Shown piece after piece: positions 12,201 through 26,100 of a DNA stretch of 64,000 bases. The stretch spans positions 682,001 through 746,000 of the forward strand of contig NW_020825364.1 in the NCBI RefSeq assembly GCF_003286085.1, in the 5' to 3' direction. Numbering within the stretch: position 1 is the first letter of the stretch; the number at the start of each line of letters is the position of its first letter. This DNA comes from Drosophila persimilis (taxonomy: Eukaryota > Arthropoda > Insecta > Diptera > Drosophilidae). The position numbers and the translations under genes are program-made. The notes beneath the pieces are model-generated. The model worked only from the letters and a program-made list of their open reading frames with translations. It was not told where the DNA came from and searched no databases.

Positions 12201-13542
12201 CGTGTATCTTATGTAGTATCCCCGCACAGTGGGACATTTGGAGGCGTCTCTTGCCAACAGTTGCCGAGCTCCACACAACAAAGTTGCCCCAATAAACCAG
12301 GGACAGGGGAGGGGCAGTGCCGCGAGGGGCATAGGCAAACAAACAAGACATAAAGAAAACAACAACAGCAAACAGCATCACTCGTCCAACACCTTGCCAA
12401 ATGAGAGCGTTGGACGGAGAGAGCGCGGGAGCGAGGGAGAGCCGCCAGCCAACATCTGTTCGAACTTGTTCGATGTTGCAGGCCAGCGCAGAACAACAGC
12501 TGTTCGAGCATGTTGCGTATAAGAGAGCATATAAGAGCGTGCGCTTGCAGCATGTTGCTTAGAAGAGAATTCGGCAGTTCGACCGAACGGCCTGATGGAG
12601 TGGGGGACACCACCGAACCCGCCTGATGATTGTGCACGGAAGTTGGATGTTGGGCGACCAAGACAAGATCATTCATGTTCGATTTTCGTGATGAAATTGC
12701 ATCTGTTAAGTAAGCAGTGTTTACCGTTGATTCATTGCTTGAATGCTTGAATGAAGGCAAGGGAAGCCCCCCTTTGGCAGGGCTCTCCTTCCTCCGGGGA
12801 CCCCCTTCGATACCTCTTCCTTCCTTCTGTTCTGGGTGGAGATTCTGTTTTAGGTCTGAGAGCCCATTAATTCAATGTAAACCATTCAAATGAAATCCAT
12901 TAGAGTTTATATTTCAGCCATAAAACGTTTCGGGCGCCACCTCCACTGTCCTTTCCCCTGTGCGCTCCTCCTGTTCTGCCCCTTGCCCCTGCAACACACA
13001 CACGCGCATGGGGGGGGGACGGATCCGTAAGTTCCGTCCACAAGGCTCAATTTAAAACCATTCCATGCCTCCGCTTCTGCGACACGTCCAGGGACTGCTC
13101 CTTCTGTGCCGCCTGTGCCTCCTGTGCCTCCGCCCTGGCCGAAGCACCACACAATGCCTGGGCTCTCTCCGGGTTTTCCTGCACTTGGGGGGCCCAGCCC
13201 AATGGCATTTGGAAAAGCTTATCCCAAAAATATTTGCATAAGATTCAAACTGCAGGCAAGAAAACCGTTTTAGAAGCCCCACTCTTGCCGTGCCCCGCCC
13301 ACTTATGCCGTGCCATGCTATGCCCCTCTTTACCCCAAATAAAATGCAATTTAGCCTGAAATGAAACAAAATAACAAGCAGAGTGCCAGTGCCAGTGCCA
13401 CCGCCAGAGCCACCCACTAAGCCATAGTCCTGGGCTCTCATGCCCCAACCTTCCCCTTCGAGTGGATGCCCCAAAAGTTTTGTTCAAGTTTTCGGCAGTC
13501 AAATGTGGAGTTCATATTTGGCCAGGAATTACTCTTCATGCA

Positions 13543-13562
13543 TCTCTCTCTCTCTCTCTCTC
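13543..13562. repeat. (TC)n microsatellite
   Basis: A perfect TC run of 20 bp. The opposite strand reads as GAGA-factor-type sequence, but nothing nearby looks like a promoter. Confidence 0.9.
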
Positions 13563-16500
13563 GCTCTGGCCCCCTCCCCCCTTGCCTAATTGTATGAAAA
13601 TACTTGGATCCTTTGGTTTCTGGTCGGGGTTCGGGCTCTGCTCCAGACCAAATGGGAATTTAAGCCCCCAAAATAATGTGGAACGAACGCCAAGAAGTCA
13701 AATGAAAATCTACTCAAGGTGTTGTCTCTCTCTTTCTCCTTTCCTCCGTGCTCTTCGGACTTTTCCCAGGGAAACAGCCATGGAGAAGGTGATTATTGGA
13801 ATTAGGAAAATGTCACATTGTGCAATGCTAACGAATCCATGACATCAATGGGGTATTGAGGCGAAAATCAGGAAAAGCATCTCTCGAAAGTAGAGCACAG
13901 AACTACAGAGAGGCAGAGAGCCAGAGAGGTAAGCCTCTAGGTCTGTCTAGGTCCCGGGGTGGGGCGGCTTTCCGGGGTGGGGAGAGTGCACCGAAGCATT
14001 TGACAGCCCTGTGGCATATGCAGAAATTTACATTTGAATTAAATATTTGACACCAGCAGGCGGTCGACCCGGTCCCGGCTCCCCCTCTGCGGACTCTGCC
14101 CCTCTCCGTCTGGTATCCATTGCCAGCTCTGAGTGCCACAAACCGCAATGTCAGACATCTCTCCCCCCCTCTCCCTCTTGCCCTCCCGCTGGGCTCTCGG
14201 TTCTCGGCTGCAATTGCTGCAGATTAACTTTATCCCTTTTCCATGGGTGCCGTGCCCCCTTTCCGAATACCCATTGGAGTTCGCTGAGAGTGGAACGAAA
14301 AGATGGGGTATGATAGGTCTTCTGGAAGGTGTCTCTGAATCTCTGAAGCCTCGTGCTTATAGGAGCCTTTGGCGGCACTTTTTTGGGTTGAGATTTTCCG
14401 ATTCCTGAAGTATGTGAGGGAATCTAAGGATTCAAAACTCGAATTGCTTATCCCATTAACTTCTAGATTCAGATTCAGATCTGATCCTTTCTCGCTTCCC
14501 CAGGGTATCCCCCAGCTGGTATCCTCCTCCTCTCTCTCTCTCTTTGCTGCTGCATATTCCTTAATTCAGAGAACATAAAGCTGCAAGTTCCTCCGCTCCT
14601 CCCTGGCGTCGCCTTCTGTTGGATCCCATTTCAATTTTCGAGTTTTCTTTCATTTTCCATAGTTTTTAATTAAATCAAAATATGTGGCCCTAAAAAGGGC
14701 AACACAAGCATGCTCTTATGTGGGCGGGGCGGGGCCTGTAGGTCAAAAAGCAATGGCGAAATCCAGAGCCAGATTTCAGGCAGAGATGGTCAACACGAGA
14801 GAGAGAGAGAGAGAGGGAGAAGGCGAGAAGGAGGCAACAGAAGCAGCATCTGCCGACCAAGACTCTGGGGAAACCAGTTCTCAATCGCTGCCCTGTGATT
14901 GGAAGACAGCCCGAAAACAGACAGAGAACCTCCGAGAGAGAGAGAGAGAGAGAGAAAGAGACATCATCAGGCTACCTGCTGGGACATGGGCCTCCGCAGA
15001 ACCACAAACATCATTAATAAAGGTGTCTCAAAAGGAAAGAGCCCTGTGTGAAAGGGTAGTGAAGATCTATCCCTAACCCGAATAAAACTCCACTTCCACT
15101 GGCACTGCCACTGGCCCCCCTTCCACTGTTGTCCTAATGGCCAACACTTCCTGGCTAATGAGCCTTAACCGAAGGAAGCGAAAGGAGCGCAAAAGAGTTG
15201 ATTAATTTGTGGGAACACATCTCCGGGTCTCCTCGTTTCTTGGTCGCTCATTATCGAGGAAAGGAAACCCCTGAGGAGGCCCTGCTATCCACTCTGGAAG
15301 CTTGATTCTCTCTCTGATTTCCATGAAAGTTTTCCACTTCCGAATTGCCACCTGCCTTGGAAAAATCTCAGCCTACAGCTGCCTCTTCGAACATCAAAGA
15401 AGGCGATATCTTCTCGCTTTCCACACACAAGACGCGCCAGATGATGATTTTCGGGGGACAGGGACAGGGACAGGGACAGCTACAGGGCTGGGGATGGGGA
15501 AACACTTGTCGACAGAGAAACAGAGGAACAGCGCACTCGAGGGAGACACACACACACGACAGCCCCTCTGCAGAGAAATGGGCTACGAAAATAGAAAAGT
15601 AATAATACGGAACTTATGCTAATAGCGCGTTCCAAAATACCCAAAAGACCCAAAAGAAAACAAACAATATTCAAGAGCGGCAGACAGCAGACAATTCATA
15701 AAAAATGTACATTACAGGGCATTTAGGGGAAGTACCTCCCTCCGTGGATGGAAGATGGAGGATGGAGGATGGAGGGGGAACCGATTGAAGGCCACGACCC
15801 AAGGGCGCAATAAAAATTAGAGTGCGCAGGCGCAGCCGGAAAACTCGGGGAAAACAGACATTACGAGGGGGGGAACACGGAGGGAGAAACTATTAGAAAG
15901 TGGGGAGGGAACCCCAAGCGCAGGGAAGGAAGGAAGGAAGCCGCTGCAAGAGGGGGAGAACCTTTTAAGGACCATCATCAACGCGAGTGTTTGGGGGCGC
16001 CGCGAAAGGTGGCAATAGATCATCATCCTGCATGCGTTTTTGGGGGCTGGCTCCAGACCGCGAGATCATAAATCAGTTCATAATTGACTCGCAAGGAAAT
16101 TCTGAGTAACTTACTTAAGGACTCCACAAAAGATGATCTATTATGAGAGAGAGGGAGAGAGGATGCTGAGCGCCTGAATACGGAGAGATATCAGAGACTA
16201 AACGGCCTTAAATGATCTATAGATGGTAATAGTGAAGGTGAAATGACTGGGGACTGGGGAAACGAAAGGAAGAGGAGTATCTGCATATCTGTATCTGTGC
16301 AGTCAAAGATCTAAGCGTGCTATAGGTGATGAAGGGAAAGTTTTCCTCTGGAAAGATGGTTACTCATTCCCAGGAGGATTTATTATTTATTATAGTTTTT
16401 GGCAGAGTTCATTCATCCCCTGGTAGGCGATAATATTTACTGGGGGATCCGTGGCTGGCAGAGCTTTTGCTTCGGAGCAAAAACCATCGGCAATCGATCT

Positions 16501-17553
16501 TCATTCACTTAAACACATTCCGCTCTGACCTTTAACCCAATTTTGTTGGTTCACTTATGGCCATGCCTCACTGCATTGCGCCCCCCCTCCCGCCACTGCC
16601 CCCTCGGTCGCAGAGGGATTATTGCCCCATGATTCTCCTTTAAATATCTCTCGTTGCATAAACAAAATTCTCCATTCAGCAGCTGCTGCTGCAAATAATG
16701 CAGATGTGGGGGGGGATTTTGTTCTAAATCTAAATCGTCTTATTTTCCACTTAGTGGTGCCCCTGCCCCCACAGCAGCGGAGCAGCCATGGCATCTCAAT
16801 CCCCGCTCCTCTCTCGCTCTCTCTCCTATCGCTAAGTGGAAGGTGAGAGAGCGCCTCTGCTTCTGCCTCTGCCTCTGTAGGGAGCTGTGGCAATTTATTA
16901 CCTGCCATTTACCCGTTTCCCATTATTAATTGCATTGCCATTAATCAGTTTTACTTGCGCTCAACGAGGCGTATACGCATTTACCCCACGCCTGCCCCGA
17001 TCCCCGCTTCATGCCACATGCCTCCCAGCCCCAGCACCTTGCGAAGGTATTTTTGAATGAATTGAAACGAAATGCAAATTCTACAAGAAAATAAACAACT
17101 TTCGGGCTGGGTAGGGGAAATCTCTAAGACGCGACGACTTTCGTGGGAGAGATGGTGTGGGCCATGGCGTGGCATGTGGCATGGCATGACGAAGGGCAGA
17201 AGGGAAACAGAGTGTGAAATCGGAAATGTTTGTCTATCCACCAGCCTTCCCCCCCTGGTTGCATGTGGCAATAAACTGCATCGACAGTTTCCGCTGGCTG
17301 TACTCTGGGCTCCGTCCGTGTCCATGTCCGTGTCCTGAAATTACGAAATATATTTATATTCGTTTATCCTAAGTATCCTCTCATCCCCCCGCCACCGCCC
17401 AATCCCACTATCCCAATCTGTCTTTTACTCAATAAAACTTTTTGATTTCCGCTCGAATAGAGGGAAAACTTTTTAATGCGGATGTTCTGCCAGCAGCAGA
17501 CACAGAAAACAGAAAACATCACCAAGGAAAAACAGCAGCAGCAGAAGAGGAAA

Positions 17554-17599
17554 AACAACAACAACAACAACAACAACAACAATAGCAGCAGCAGCAGCG
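17554..17599. repeat. (AAC)n followed by (AGC)n arrays
   Basis: About ten AAC units run to 17583 and continue into five AGC units. The minus strand reads as Leu repeats in one frame, which explains the open frame there. Confidence 0.9.
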
Positions 17600-18699
17600 A
17601 AAACCGTTGAACGAAAATCAAATCAAAACCAAATTGAATCCCTATCCGAATCGCAGACCTAGTCCGAGTCCGAGTCCGAGTCCGCGTCCGAATCCCAATC
17701 GAATCGAATCGAATCCAAGGCAAAACAAAAGAAACAGAAATTTAAATGTAGGAAAAAGCCATGAGACACGGTCCAAACACCTGCCAAACACCTGCCCCTC
17801 GGTTCCATATTCATTTCCATTTTTGTCCCGTTTTCCCCGATTTTCCCGATTTTAATTCAATTGGATTACTTTGCTTTACGGCACTGCAGCACACTCATTC
17901 AGCGATGGCGGGGCATGCAGCACTGGCAGGGAATCCCCGAGATTAGGGGGAACAAGTCATTGCCACACACTCGTACGCCCCATGGCGGAGGGGAGGGGAG
18001 GGCGATTCGCAGGGACAACAGTTTCACGCTATAAAGAATCTACAGTGAAAATCCACAGACAATTCCACGTGGGGCTTCCTTCTCTGCCATTTGTTGGCGT
18101 TTAAGCTGATACGCGATTAATGCACTTTTCAATGCCCCTATGTGGCATGGAGGCATGACGGTAGCTGAGCTTTGTGGCACAAGAACTCGAATCAAACCAT
18201 GCTCTCAATGCTGTCGTAGCAAATCAGGGAAATTAGTTAATAGATTGAAGGGTATATGCACACTTAAATGAAGGATAGCCAAATAAAAGAAGATTAAACG
18301 AATGAATGGAATGGAATAGGTGAATAGCCAAAAGGTTGAATGAATGAATGAATGCATGGAATAGGTGAAGGTTGAATGGTATTGCCTTAAGTCTCATTAT
18401 ATTTATTAGCATTAAGAAACTGTTGGAACTGTTGCCTTGGTATTTCAATTGCATCCAGTGGCATTAAACAAGTTAGAAATGGAAGATAAATATGGGAAAG
18501 GGCTAGGAGTACCCTTAGGCTTCTTATAGACACTCGTATGTTCAGCCGCAGGAAGGGAGTAGCAGACCGCATCCTCTCTCTCTCTGCCACCATGAGGAGA
18601 TCCTTCTGCTGAAGCTGCAGCAGCCCTTCCACAAAAGGTGCTCTAAATGCATTCCACATGAAATGTGCAAAGCTTTCTCATGGAATATAGGAGATCTGG

Positions 18700-19200
18700 C
18701 CCGCAGCATCTGTCCCATAAGGTATGCCACATACCCGATATAGATCTTGCATCCCATGTATCCAATATAGCAACTGCCATTTCAGTCATTAATTTACCCA
18801 AAGGCAAGGCGTAGTATTCTCCCGTTAGTGTTTTTCCTTTCTCCAGATAATCGGTGTACATATATACCTCCAAGACTACCCACAAAAGACTGTTGCCATC
18901 ATTGGTCCACTGTTTTGATTGGGATCTTGTTCCTGGGGTACTGTACAGAGGTCTATCCGTGTTTCATCCACAGCTATGAGTCGCCAAGAAAGTATTCGAA
19001 CACGCTTTTGAGCAAAGGTGAGCCTTCTCATGTCCCATTCGTTTTTCGAAATATAGCAAAAGTGGTCTTTAGACATCTTGGAGATCTTAGCCATATCTTT
19101 ACCAATGACTCGGCGATCGCCCAGAACAATTTGGTGAACTTTGGCGATGTTTTCGGCATCCCGGACGTGTCTCATATTCTAGGCTCGTACGTCCAGCAGG
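18700..19200 (-). pseudogene. Decayed mariner-family transposase
   Basis: Read on the minus strand, 19175 to 18876 encodes a mariner-like segment with KVHQIVLGDRR, an MSKD helix-turn-helix stretch, then AVDET, which corresponds to the first catalytic Asp of the DD34D triad (VDETWI in active mariners). The match resumes after a frameshift near 18880 with YTDYLEKGKTLTGEYYALPL, a hallmark of mariner DDE domains. Relative to the family, most of the linker between the DNA-binding domain and VDET is deleted, and the C-terminal third with the last catalytic Asp is not recognisable. I found no terminal inverted repeats. The copy is clearly dead. Confidence 0.75.
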
Positions 19201-20931
19201 CCAATGGGGCAGAGTCCCCAGAGACAGCGTCCATTGCGTGTTGCACTTCAAAAACAAAACACTGATATCGACTTGGCTAACCGATTCTTCACCGATACCT
19301 ATAGCCTCGATTTGGCACCTCAAAAGACATCGAAATATTTGAACGTATCTCGAATATCTCTGATAAAAGTTTACCCAAGTATCTCTGGCTTTTTATTGAT
19401 TCATATATGTATTGCACATATCCCTAATCCTGAGTTTCTGTCTACGATTAAACCCGTTCGATAAAAGCCCCGACTTTAATCGCAGAAATAAGCGACCGAA
19501 AGCGGGCTATTAACATCCTCAACGATGCCACTTAAGCTTGCAACACGAGACGCCATTGTAGTTCGGGCCATCGGGGGCAGAATAGAGGGCAGCCCAGAGA
19601 ATAATGGAAGAGGCAGAGAGGCAGGGCAGTGCAGGGCAGGGCAGGGCATCATCGCTCGTGCCAACTCCTCGAGAATTTTTGATAGTAAAAACGGGAGAGA
19701 GCGGACAGAGGGAGGGACGGGACGGGATGAGGCAGATGAAACCGAAACCGAAACCCAAAAACAGCGAAGGAAAAACAAAGACAAAGCCATGGGCTATGGG
19801 GCATGGGGCACACCGGAAGAAATAGTGGAGAGGATGCTGCTGGATGCTGGATGCTGTTCACGGCAGCTGGAATCTGATAGGAAGCCCACAACGGAGAAGG
19901 AGACGGAGCACATCATCTCTCGAGCATATCCGGCAAGTGCTTCATCGAGGATGGAGGGCCACAAAGACAGAGACAGCAAGAGAGAGAGCGAGAGCGACGG
20001 AAAGTGTTGACGCTTCCAGCTGCGGGGTTAATAAGCGATATAAGCGATGCGATAACGAGTTGTGGAGAGTGCACTCCCCCCTGGAATGGGGGTGGGGGTG
20101 TGGGTGTGGGAGGGGGGGCAGATTAAGCTGATTCCTGGCCGGGAATTACTTGTGGCACTCGAAATGTGCTGCTGCACTTTGTGGCGTCTCCGCTTTCAGC
20201 AAGCCCCTGGAACCCTTTGTTTCTGCACTGCTAATGGCTCTGACACGGGGCTGCCACTGATCCTGATTCTGCCACAACTTGTGCTCCCCCCGCCCCCTTT
20301 CACTGCCCCTTACCTCCGTTTCGTTGCTGCTGCATGATTAAGTGCAACTTTGGCACAAAACGGTTTCAAATTGGTGGAACACCCAGGCAGCTGCCCCTGC
20401 CCCCTGCCCCTGCCCCCTTGTCACACCGCACTCCTTCCCGTCCTGGCTGTCATTAATGAGCTATAAATTTGGCATCCCATCCTCTATTTACTGCCTGTCC
20501 TGCCACCTCTGCCAGTCCTGTTGTCCTTACAGGGAAATCCTTTGACTCTGCATCGTCTGCGGCAGGGCCGGGCCTCCTGCAAATTATATTCGGACGCAGA
20601 TCCATGTGCAAATTTGATCATTTCAATCTGTTTTCCCTGCCCCTGCCCCTGCCCCTGCCCCCAAAAGAAAGGAAATCTGTGGCATGGCATCTGCCAGCAG
20701 CACGCGCATCCTTTTTGGGCAGACAAAGGAATAATCGTTGCTCTCTCTCTCTCTCTATCTATCTATCTGTGTATCTTTAGCTCTCTTTCTGTCGTCTATC
20801 TGTATCTTTGTGTGTGTGCACACATGTTGTCCCGTCGACAGGAAGCGCACTGATTGAGGGGCACACACTCTCTCGTACGAATGAATATCTCTCCCTCGGG
20901 ACAGATGTTTCCATTGAGCCATTGAGACATT

Positions 20932-20974
20932 GAGGACCGAGGACTGAGGACCGAGGACTGAGGACTGAGGAACG
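20932..20974. repeat. GAGGACTGAGGACC minisatellite
   Basis: About five degenerate 7- to 14-bp units alternating GAGGACCGAG and GAGGACTGAG. Confidence 0.8.
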
Positions 20975-22892
20975 CGTGTGCGCCGCAAGCAAAATCGGAA
21001 GTGCAGGAGGGATCCTGGGCCCTTGATCCTGGGGGCACCTCCTTTGATCTGTGTTCTGTTTCTGTGCGAGAGGTTAAATATCTACGAAATAGTTTTCGGC
21101 TAAAGATTTATGATTATTATTCGTTTGGGCTTCCATTGTTTTGCATCCAATTATGGGGCCAGAGGTTCCTTCCCCTCCCTTTCCTTTCCTGAGTGACAAG
21201 TGGGTTCCCGGTTCCCCTCCCTTCTCTCTGAACAAACTCAATTATGGAGCGCCTTTGTTCTGCTCCCCGCTGCCCGTCCCTCCCAGCTGCCTTGCCGCCC
21301 CTTCCATTATGTTCAGTGACCTGTTAGACCCTCCGATAAGTCCTGCCACGAGCTGCGAGCCCTGCGAGCCCTGGGGCTGCCGCCTCCCATCACGTAATTA
21401 GATTTTAGAGCCAACTCCAGCACTTTCTGATGGTGGTTTTGGTTCTGTTGCAGGTAAACACTACTCCTCTTCTTTTGCCTCTTTCCCTCCATTTTTTCTC
21501 TGTTTTTCGGGTGGCAAGTTGCAACACAGTTTCTAATTAGTGCACCGCAAAATATGAGCCTGACCGCACTTTCCCATCCAGAGATAGGAGCCGAGCCAGA
21601 GCCGGAGCCACATGACCTCATAAATCCTTAATGCAAAAGGGGCAAGCGGGGTGAGGGGGCTGGAAGGAGCATTAGGATGAACTGAAAGCAGAGGGAGAGA
21701 GGGAGCAGCTCTCTGTCTCTCTCTCTCTCTGCGTCTCTCTGCGTCGCTCTGCGTCTCTCGGGTTCAATTAAATTTCGACTTACGAATCAATAAACCAACA
21801 TTTCCACCACAATTCATTCAACGCTCAAGGATACGACGGGATAGGTATAGGATGGAGGCGAGCAGCAAGGAGCAGCATATGTGTGCACCTGGAGGAAGCA
21901 GCAGGGGAGGAGCAGGCTGCCGCCGCGTGTGCAACTCGACACCGGAACAAGTGGCAGCCAGAGGGGAGGCCAGGGAAGTGGCAGCAGCGACAGTGCGGAC
22001 GCCGACGAGAGCCATCGCCGGGCGAAGCTCTGGAGTGTTCTTTGCAGCCAATTGCCACTGTGCCCTGTACTTCTACGGCCAAATGGAGCGTTGCCTCACG
22101 CAGTGAATGGGAAAACATTTGGCGGCTTGCTGGCGGTCCGAGGCACGCGCAAACTGCCGCAGGGGCAACATCAGCAGAAGAAGCGGCAGCAGCAGCAGCA
22201 GCAGGAGCAACAACAGCAGCAGCAGTAACCAGGACAATGGACAATGAGCTCGACATCCTGTCTGGTGGGTAAATCGGTAGTGAATCCGAGCAGGAGCAGT
22301 GCATTAATTGGTTCAGTGATTTTTTTATGTGAGCGCTTCCACGGGGAAACACAGGGGGAGGGGCAGGCAGCACGGAAGCCACTCTCGAGCGAACCTGTCG
22401 ACCGCAGGCGCAGGATAATCGAAGTGTTGCAGAGGCAGAGGCAGGAGTAGGAGCAGGGGTAGGGGCGGCAGACGCTGTCACATGTTTGTTGCAGCAAAGA
22501 TGCAGCTTGGCTGATAAGACCCGGCCGGGCGAAGGATAAGGCAGCAGCCCAAAGCCAGCCACGAGGATATGCGGCGAGCATCGCATCGCATCGCATCGCA
22601 TCCCATGGCCCAAAACCCATGGCTCGAATCCCAGCTGCCGGCAGGAGAAAGTGGAGAGAGTGAGAGAGGAGAGGTGCAGCACCGGCTAACGAGCGGAAAA
22701 CACGATATTACAACCCTATAACTCGTGCCCAAGGACCAAGGACTCTCTCTCTGGCACACGCTCCTGCCAGGAGACAGCAGCGGCAGGGGCAGGGGCAGAG
22801 GCAGATGCAGGGCAGGGGCAGGGACAGAGGCGGCGGACAAATCTCATTAAAACTGAATCGAAATGGTAATTCGAGTTGTTCACAAACAGATC

Positions 22893-22945
22893 CCGATGCA
22901 CACTGCCACACAGTGCCACACAGTGCCACACAGTGCCACATAGTG
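22893..22945. repeat. CACAGTGCCA 10-bp minisatellite
   Basis: Four to five tandem copies of a 10-bp CACAGTGCCA unit, followed by a diverged GTGGCACTGCCACTGCCA segment that can pair back on it. Confidence 0.85.
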
Positions 22946-23081
22946 GCACTGCCACTGCCACACAGCGATTGCGATTGCGATTGCGATTGAGTTTGATAGC
23001 GAAACACCGGCAGACGCTCCGCTCCTCCGCTCCTGTCGCCTTTCTCCTTCGATGAGGTCCGTCCCATGTGTGTCCGTGTCC

Positions 23082-23105
23082 GTGTGTGTGTGTGTGTGTG
23101 TGTGT
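23082..23105. repeat. (GT)n microsatellite
   Basis: A GT dinucleotide run of about 24 bp preceded by GTCCGTGTCC units. Confidence 0.9.
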
Positions 23106-26100
23106 CTGTCCGTATCCTTATTCTTATCCCTATGCACTCCTCCTCCTGCTGCCTTTGGCAAGGACTTTGTTTGCCAAGATGTCTACAAATGGCAGCCGCA
23201 GAGCCAGGAGCCAGGAGCCAGGAGCCAAGTGGCATGGGGCAAGGTGTGATTTGGCTGCAGCCATTGTCTCTCGATGAGGATGCTACCGATTTGGATTCCA
23301 ATTCCGATGCCGATGCCGATGCATGTGTTTGCCTCTCGGTTTCAAATGCGGGCAGGTGGTAAGCGGATAGAGAGACGGAGAGATAGAGAGAGGGGTGGGC
23401 GGTGGCAGTGGCATGGAGTGAGTCGATTGCCACTGACAAGAGTCTCATGTCTTCTTGAGCCTAATTGCAATCTAAGTGTTGCCGATGCTGAATGCCTGAT
23501 AGCAGTCAAGGCTTTGAAACGAGGCCTGGGTTCCGTGGCAAGGATATGCTAGACCATGTCGTGCATCGACACGATTCATGGGGATACTTCAGAGAAAGCC
23601 CCTTTTCTTTGAAAGAAATCAATACATGAATAGGTGTTCCATGGATGGATACTCAAAAGATATTCCTGAAATATACATTTCTGAAATGTTAGATCACAGT
23701 CGGAAGGATAGGAATACTTTGGATTAATCAGAACTACTCTCAAGTGTGAGACAGGGAAAGAGTCTGTAGCTTTCCAAAAAAGGATTTCTATGATTACACA
23801 GATTAAAGATCAAGCAAGCAGTTCAAGTCAATCATTAGGAAAGTAATCAACTCAAAGCAGTTCAAAGCAGTCTAGCAGCGCACAAAAGTAGTGGCAAGGA
23901 GTGCAAGTAAATCTTTGAAGAGCAGTTGAAAGAAGTTCAAATAAAACATTCAACGAGGAGGAGGAGTGGGACATTGAAATAAGTTTTCAGGTCTGCCTTC
24001 CCAAGCATCGATAATCTGTTGATTTGATTTGCCTACGACATGCATGAGGCATGTGGCATGCGGCATGCGGCATGTCATGTATTTCCATTAACAATTACGA
24101 GTGCCTTCCGTAGTAAAACACTCTACACACCACACCGCCGACAGCCACCCTTCGGCATGGCCCTCTGATAGAACCTCTGATTTTGATTATGACATCCTAC
24201 GGATTAGCAGTGATTATGAAAAATTGCATTTCAATTCGGGACTTTGGTCTGGGAAAAATCAAACAGGAAGTAGACAATAGCCCCGCATGGGCCATCGCTG
24301 AGGCATTGATTGAGTGAGTGATTGATCGATGCATAAATTAAATTAAATGCTGCAAGCGAGTGTCGATTTTAATTAGAGCCAAAAGGGAAAGATTATCCGT
24401 CAGGGAGGGATGGCACCCGCCCTACCCTCCGCCCCTCTAGATGCCGCCACGTTTTCCGTTTTGCATCTTTCCATCCGAGCCAAATAATTAGCATGCCATT
24501 CCTTCTCTTGAGAGGCAGTTCTCCCCTTTCTTTCAGAGCATTTTACACTTTTCCGGCATTCTTTTTATCGCTACTCTAGAATTGATTTTGACACCTGGAA
24601 AACTGCAGTGAAAAGTTCTCTCGGCGAAAAACTTTGGCCAGAGAAACTTTCTTCCGTTTTCCTTCCCCTTTTCCCTTTCCCTTTTCATCTCCATTTCCCT
24701 CCTTTTCTTATTTTTTTTGTTTTTTTTTTGTTTTGTTGAGAAAGAGAGAGAAATGGATGAGGCACATAACAAAAACAGAATTAAACATAAAGATGCAGGT
24801 GGAAAGAGTGGCAAGAGTGGGTAAAAAAGGGGGGTGGAATGGGCAGCAGAGGAAAAGCTGAAAGGGTTTCCATTGCCATTTGAGTAAATAAGTTTTTGTC
24901 TCAGAGATTACACGAGTATTACAAGACCTTCTTCTGTTCGACTTTCAGTTCGACTTCGACTTTGACTTGAAGCCGAGTCGAGTCGAGTCGAGGCTGATGG
25001 GGAATTATGTGTTGTGGCAGGTGGGAGAAGGGAGGAGGGAGCGGGGGAGCGGGGGAGATGCCACCACCCCCCCTGGTAGCACCCAAGAGAACTATGCCAA
25101 AGTGGGGGCCACATGCACTTTCAAATTGATGTTGATGCGGTGGGCGGCTGGGATGCAAAGGGTATGCCTGCCTGCCCGCCGCAATTGATGTGGCAATATT
25201 TGCTGCACCTTGTTGGCTTCTCCCTCCATTCCCTTCCACTCTCTTTCTCCCATACTCTGGGGAAACACACGTCGTATGCGCAACTTGTGCAGTTTATTGA
25301 AAAACTTGCCTAATTTATGTGAAGAGACAGGCAGCCAGCAGTCCCTCCCCCCCCCCCCTTGCCCACCCCCAAGTTGTCTTGTTCTTTGGCTTCTTGAGGT
25401 CTCCACTGTCTCTGCCGTTTCTAACCAACTGACAGGCCAATCAAATTATGCAAAGAATGCGCACTGAATGCCATAAACAATTCCATGGAAAATGAACTTT
25501 CACAGTGGGAGAAGGGAGGCAAAGGGAGGAATATGGAGGGGGAGGAAAGGGAAAACCTAAACGCAATTGAGTTAAAAGTGAAGCGAAACAATTTAATTGA
25601 GGGAAATTTACCCATTTTCTATTGAAATTGAATGCAAAACGAATTAACAAAGTGATTTACCCTGCCTGGGGTCGTCGTTCCAGCCCAGGGGATGATGAGT
25701 GATCCATTTACCGAGTTCCAATGGCAACCAGGACACATCCTGCCATAGACAGGGTCATGGCCAAGCCCAAGTTTTGAAGAAAACGGAAAAATTCAACAGA
25801 TGTACCGAGCGGGAGCGGAGAGGGCAGGCGGGCAGGCAGTTGCTTGGCTTTCAAAAGAACGCTTAATGGCGCAGTAATCAAAAGTCATTATATCGAAGAA
25901 GCATCATCCCGTCCACCGACCAAGGACAACCGACAGGCTGCGAGGTCGATGGGTGGAGGGGTGGAGGGGTCGACTCTGAGCCAAAAACTTCTCTTCACTT
26001 AACAAAAGGGAAAATTACGCGTATTATGACCACAAGCAGAGTCGTTCATTCATCGGTGGGGAGGGAGAGGAGGGCGGAGGGGGAAGGGAGGAATCACAGT

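Larger units (their letters stand above)
6401..12900. other. Non-coding DNA, microsatellite-rich
   Basis: I recognise no gene. The stretch contains an ATCTGT hexamer array (6.42-6.48 kb), poly-C (8.49 kb), GTC trinucleotides (8.6 kb), AG-rich blocks around 10.5-10.8 kb, and a GGGCAC/GGGTAC minisatellite near 12.15-12.20 kb. Open frames of 200 or more codons on the minus strand (for example 8183-8815 and 11448-12143) are rich in Leu, Ser, Pro or Arg runs that follow the simple repeats and match no family I know. Confidence 0.55.
12901..18640. other. Non-coding DNA
   Basis: No gene is recognised. There are CT/GA tracts (13.54, 14.80 and 14.94 kb), a GGGACA minisatellite near 15.46-15.48 kb, GGAGGAT repeats near 15.75 kb, AAC and AGC trinucleotide arrays (17.55-17.60 kb) and a CCGAGT hexamer run (17.66-17.69 kb). 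The remainder is unique sequence with scattered stops in all frames. Confidence 0.55.

Noticed and set aside
21825..22682. 285-codon minus-strand open frame in the desert
   Set aside because: It spans CAG and TCGCA repeats, is Ala/Ser/Cys-rich and has no start, splice or domain support.
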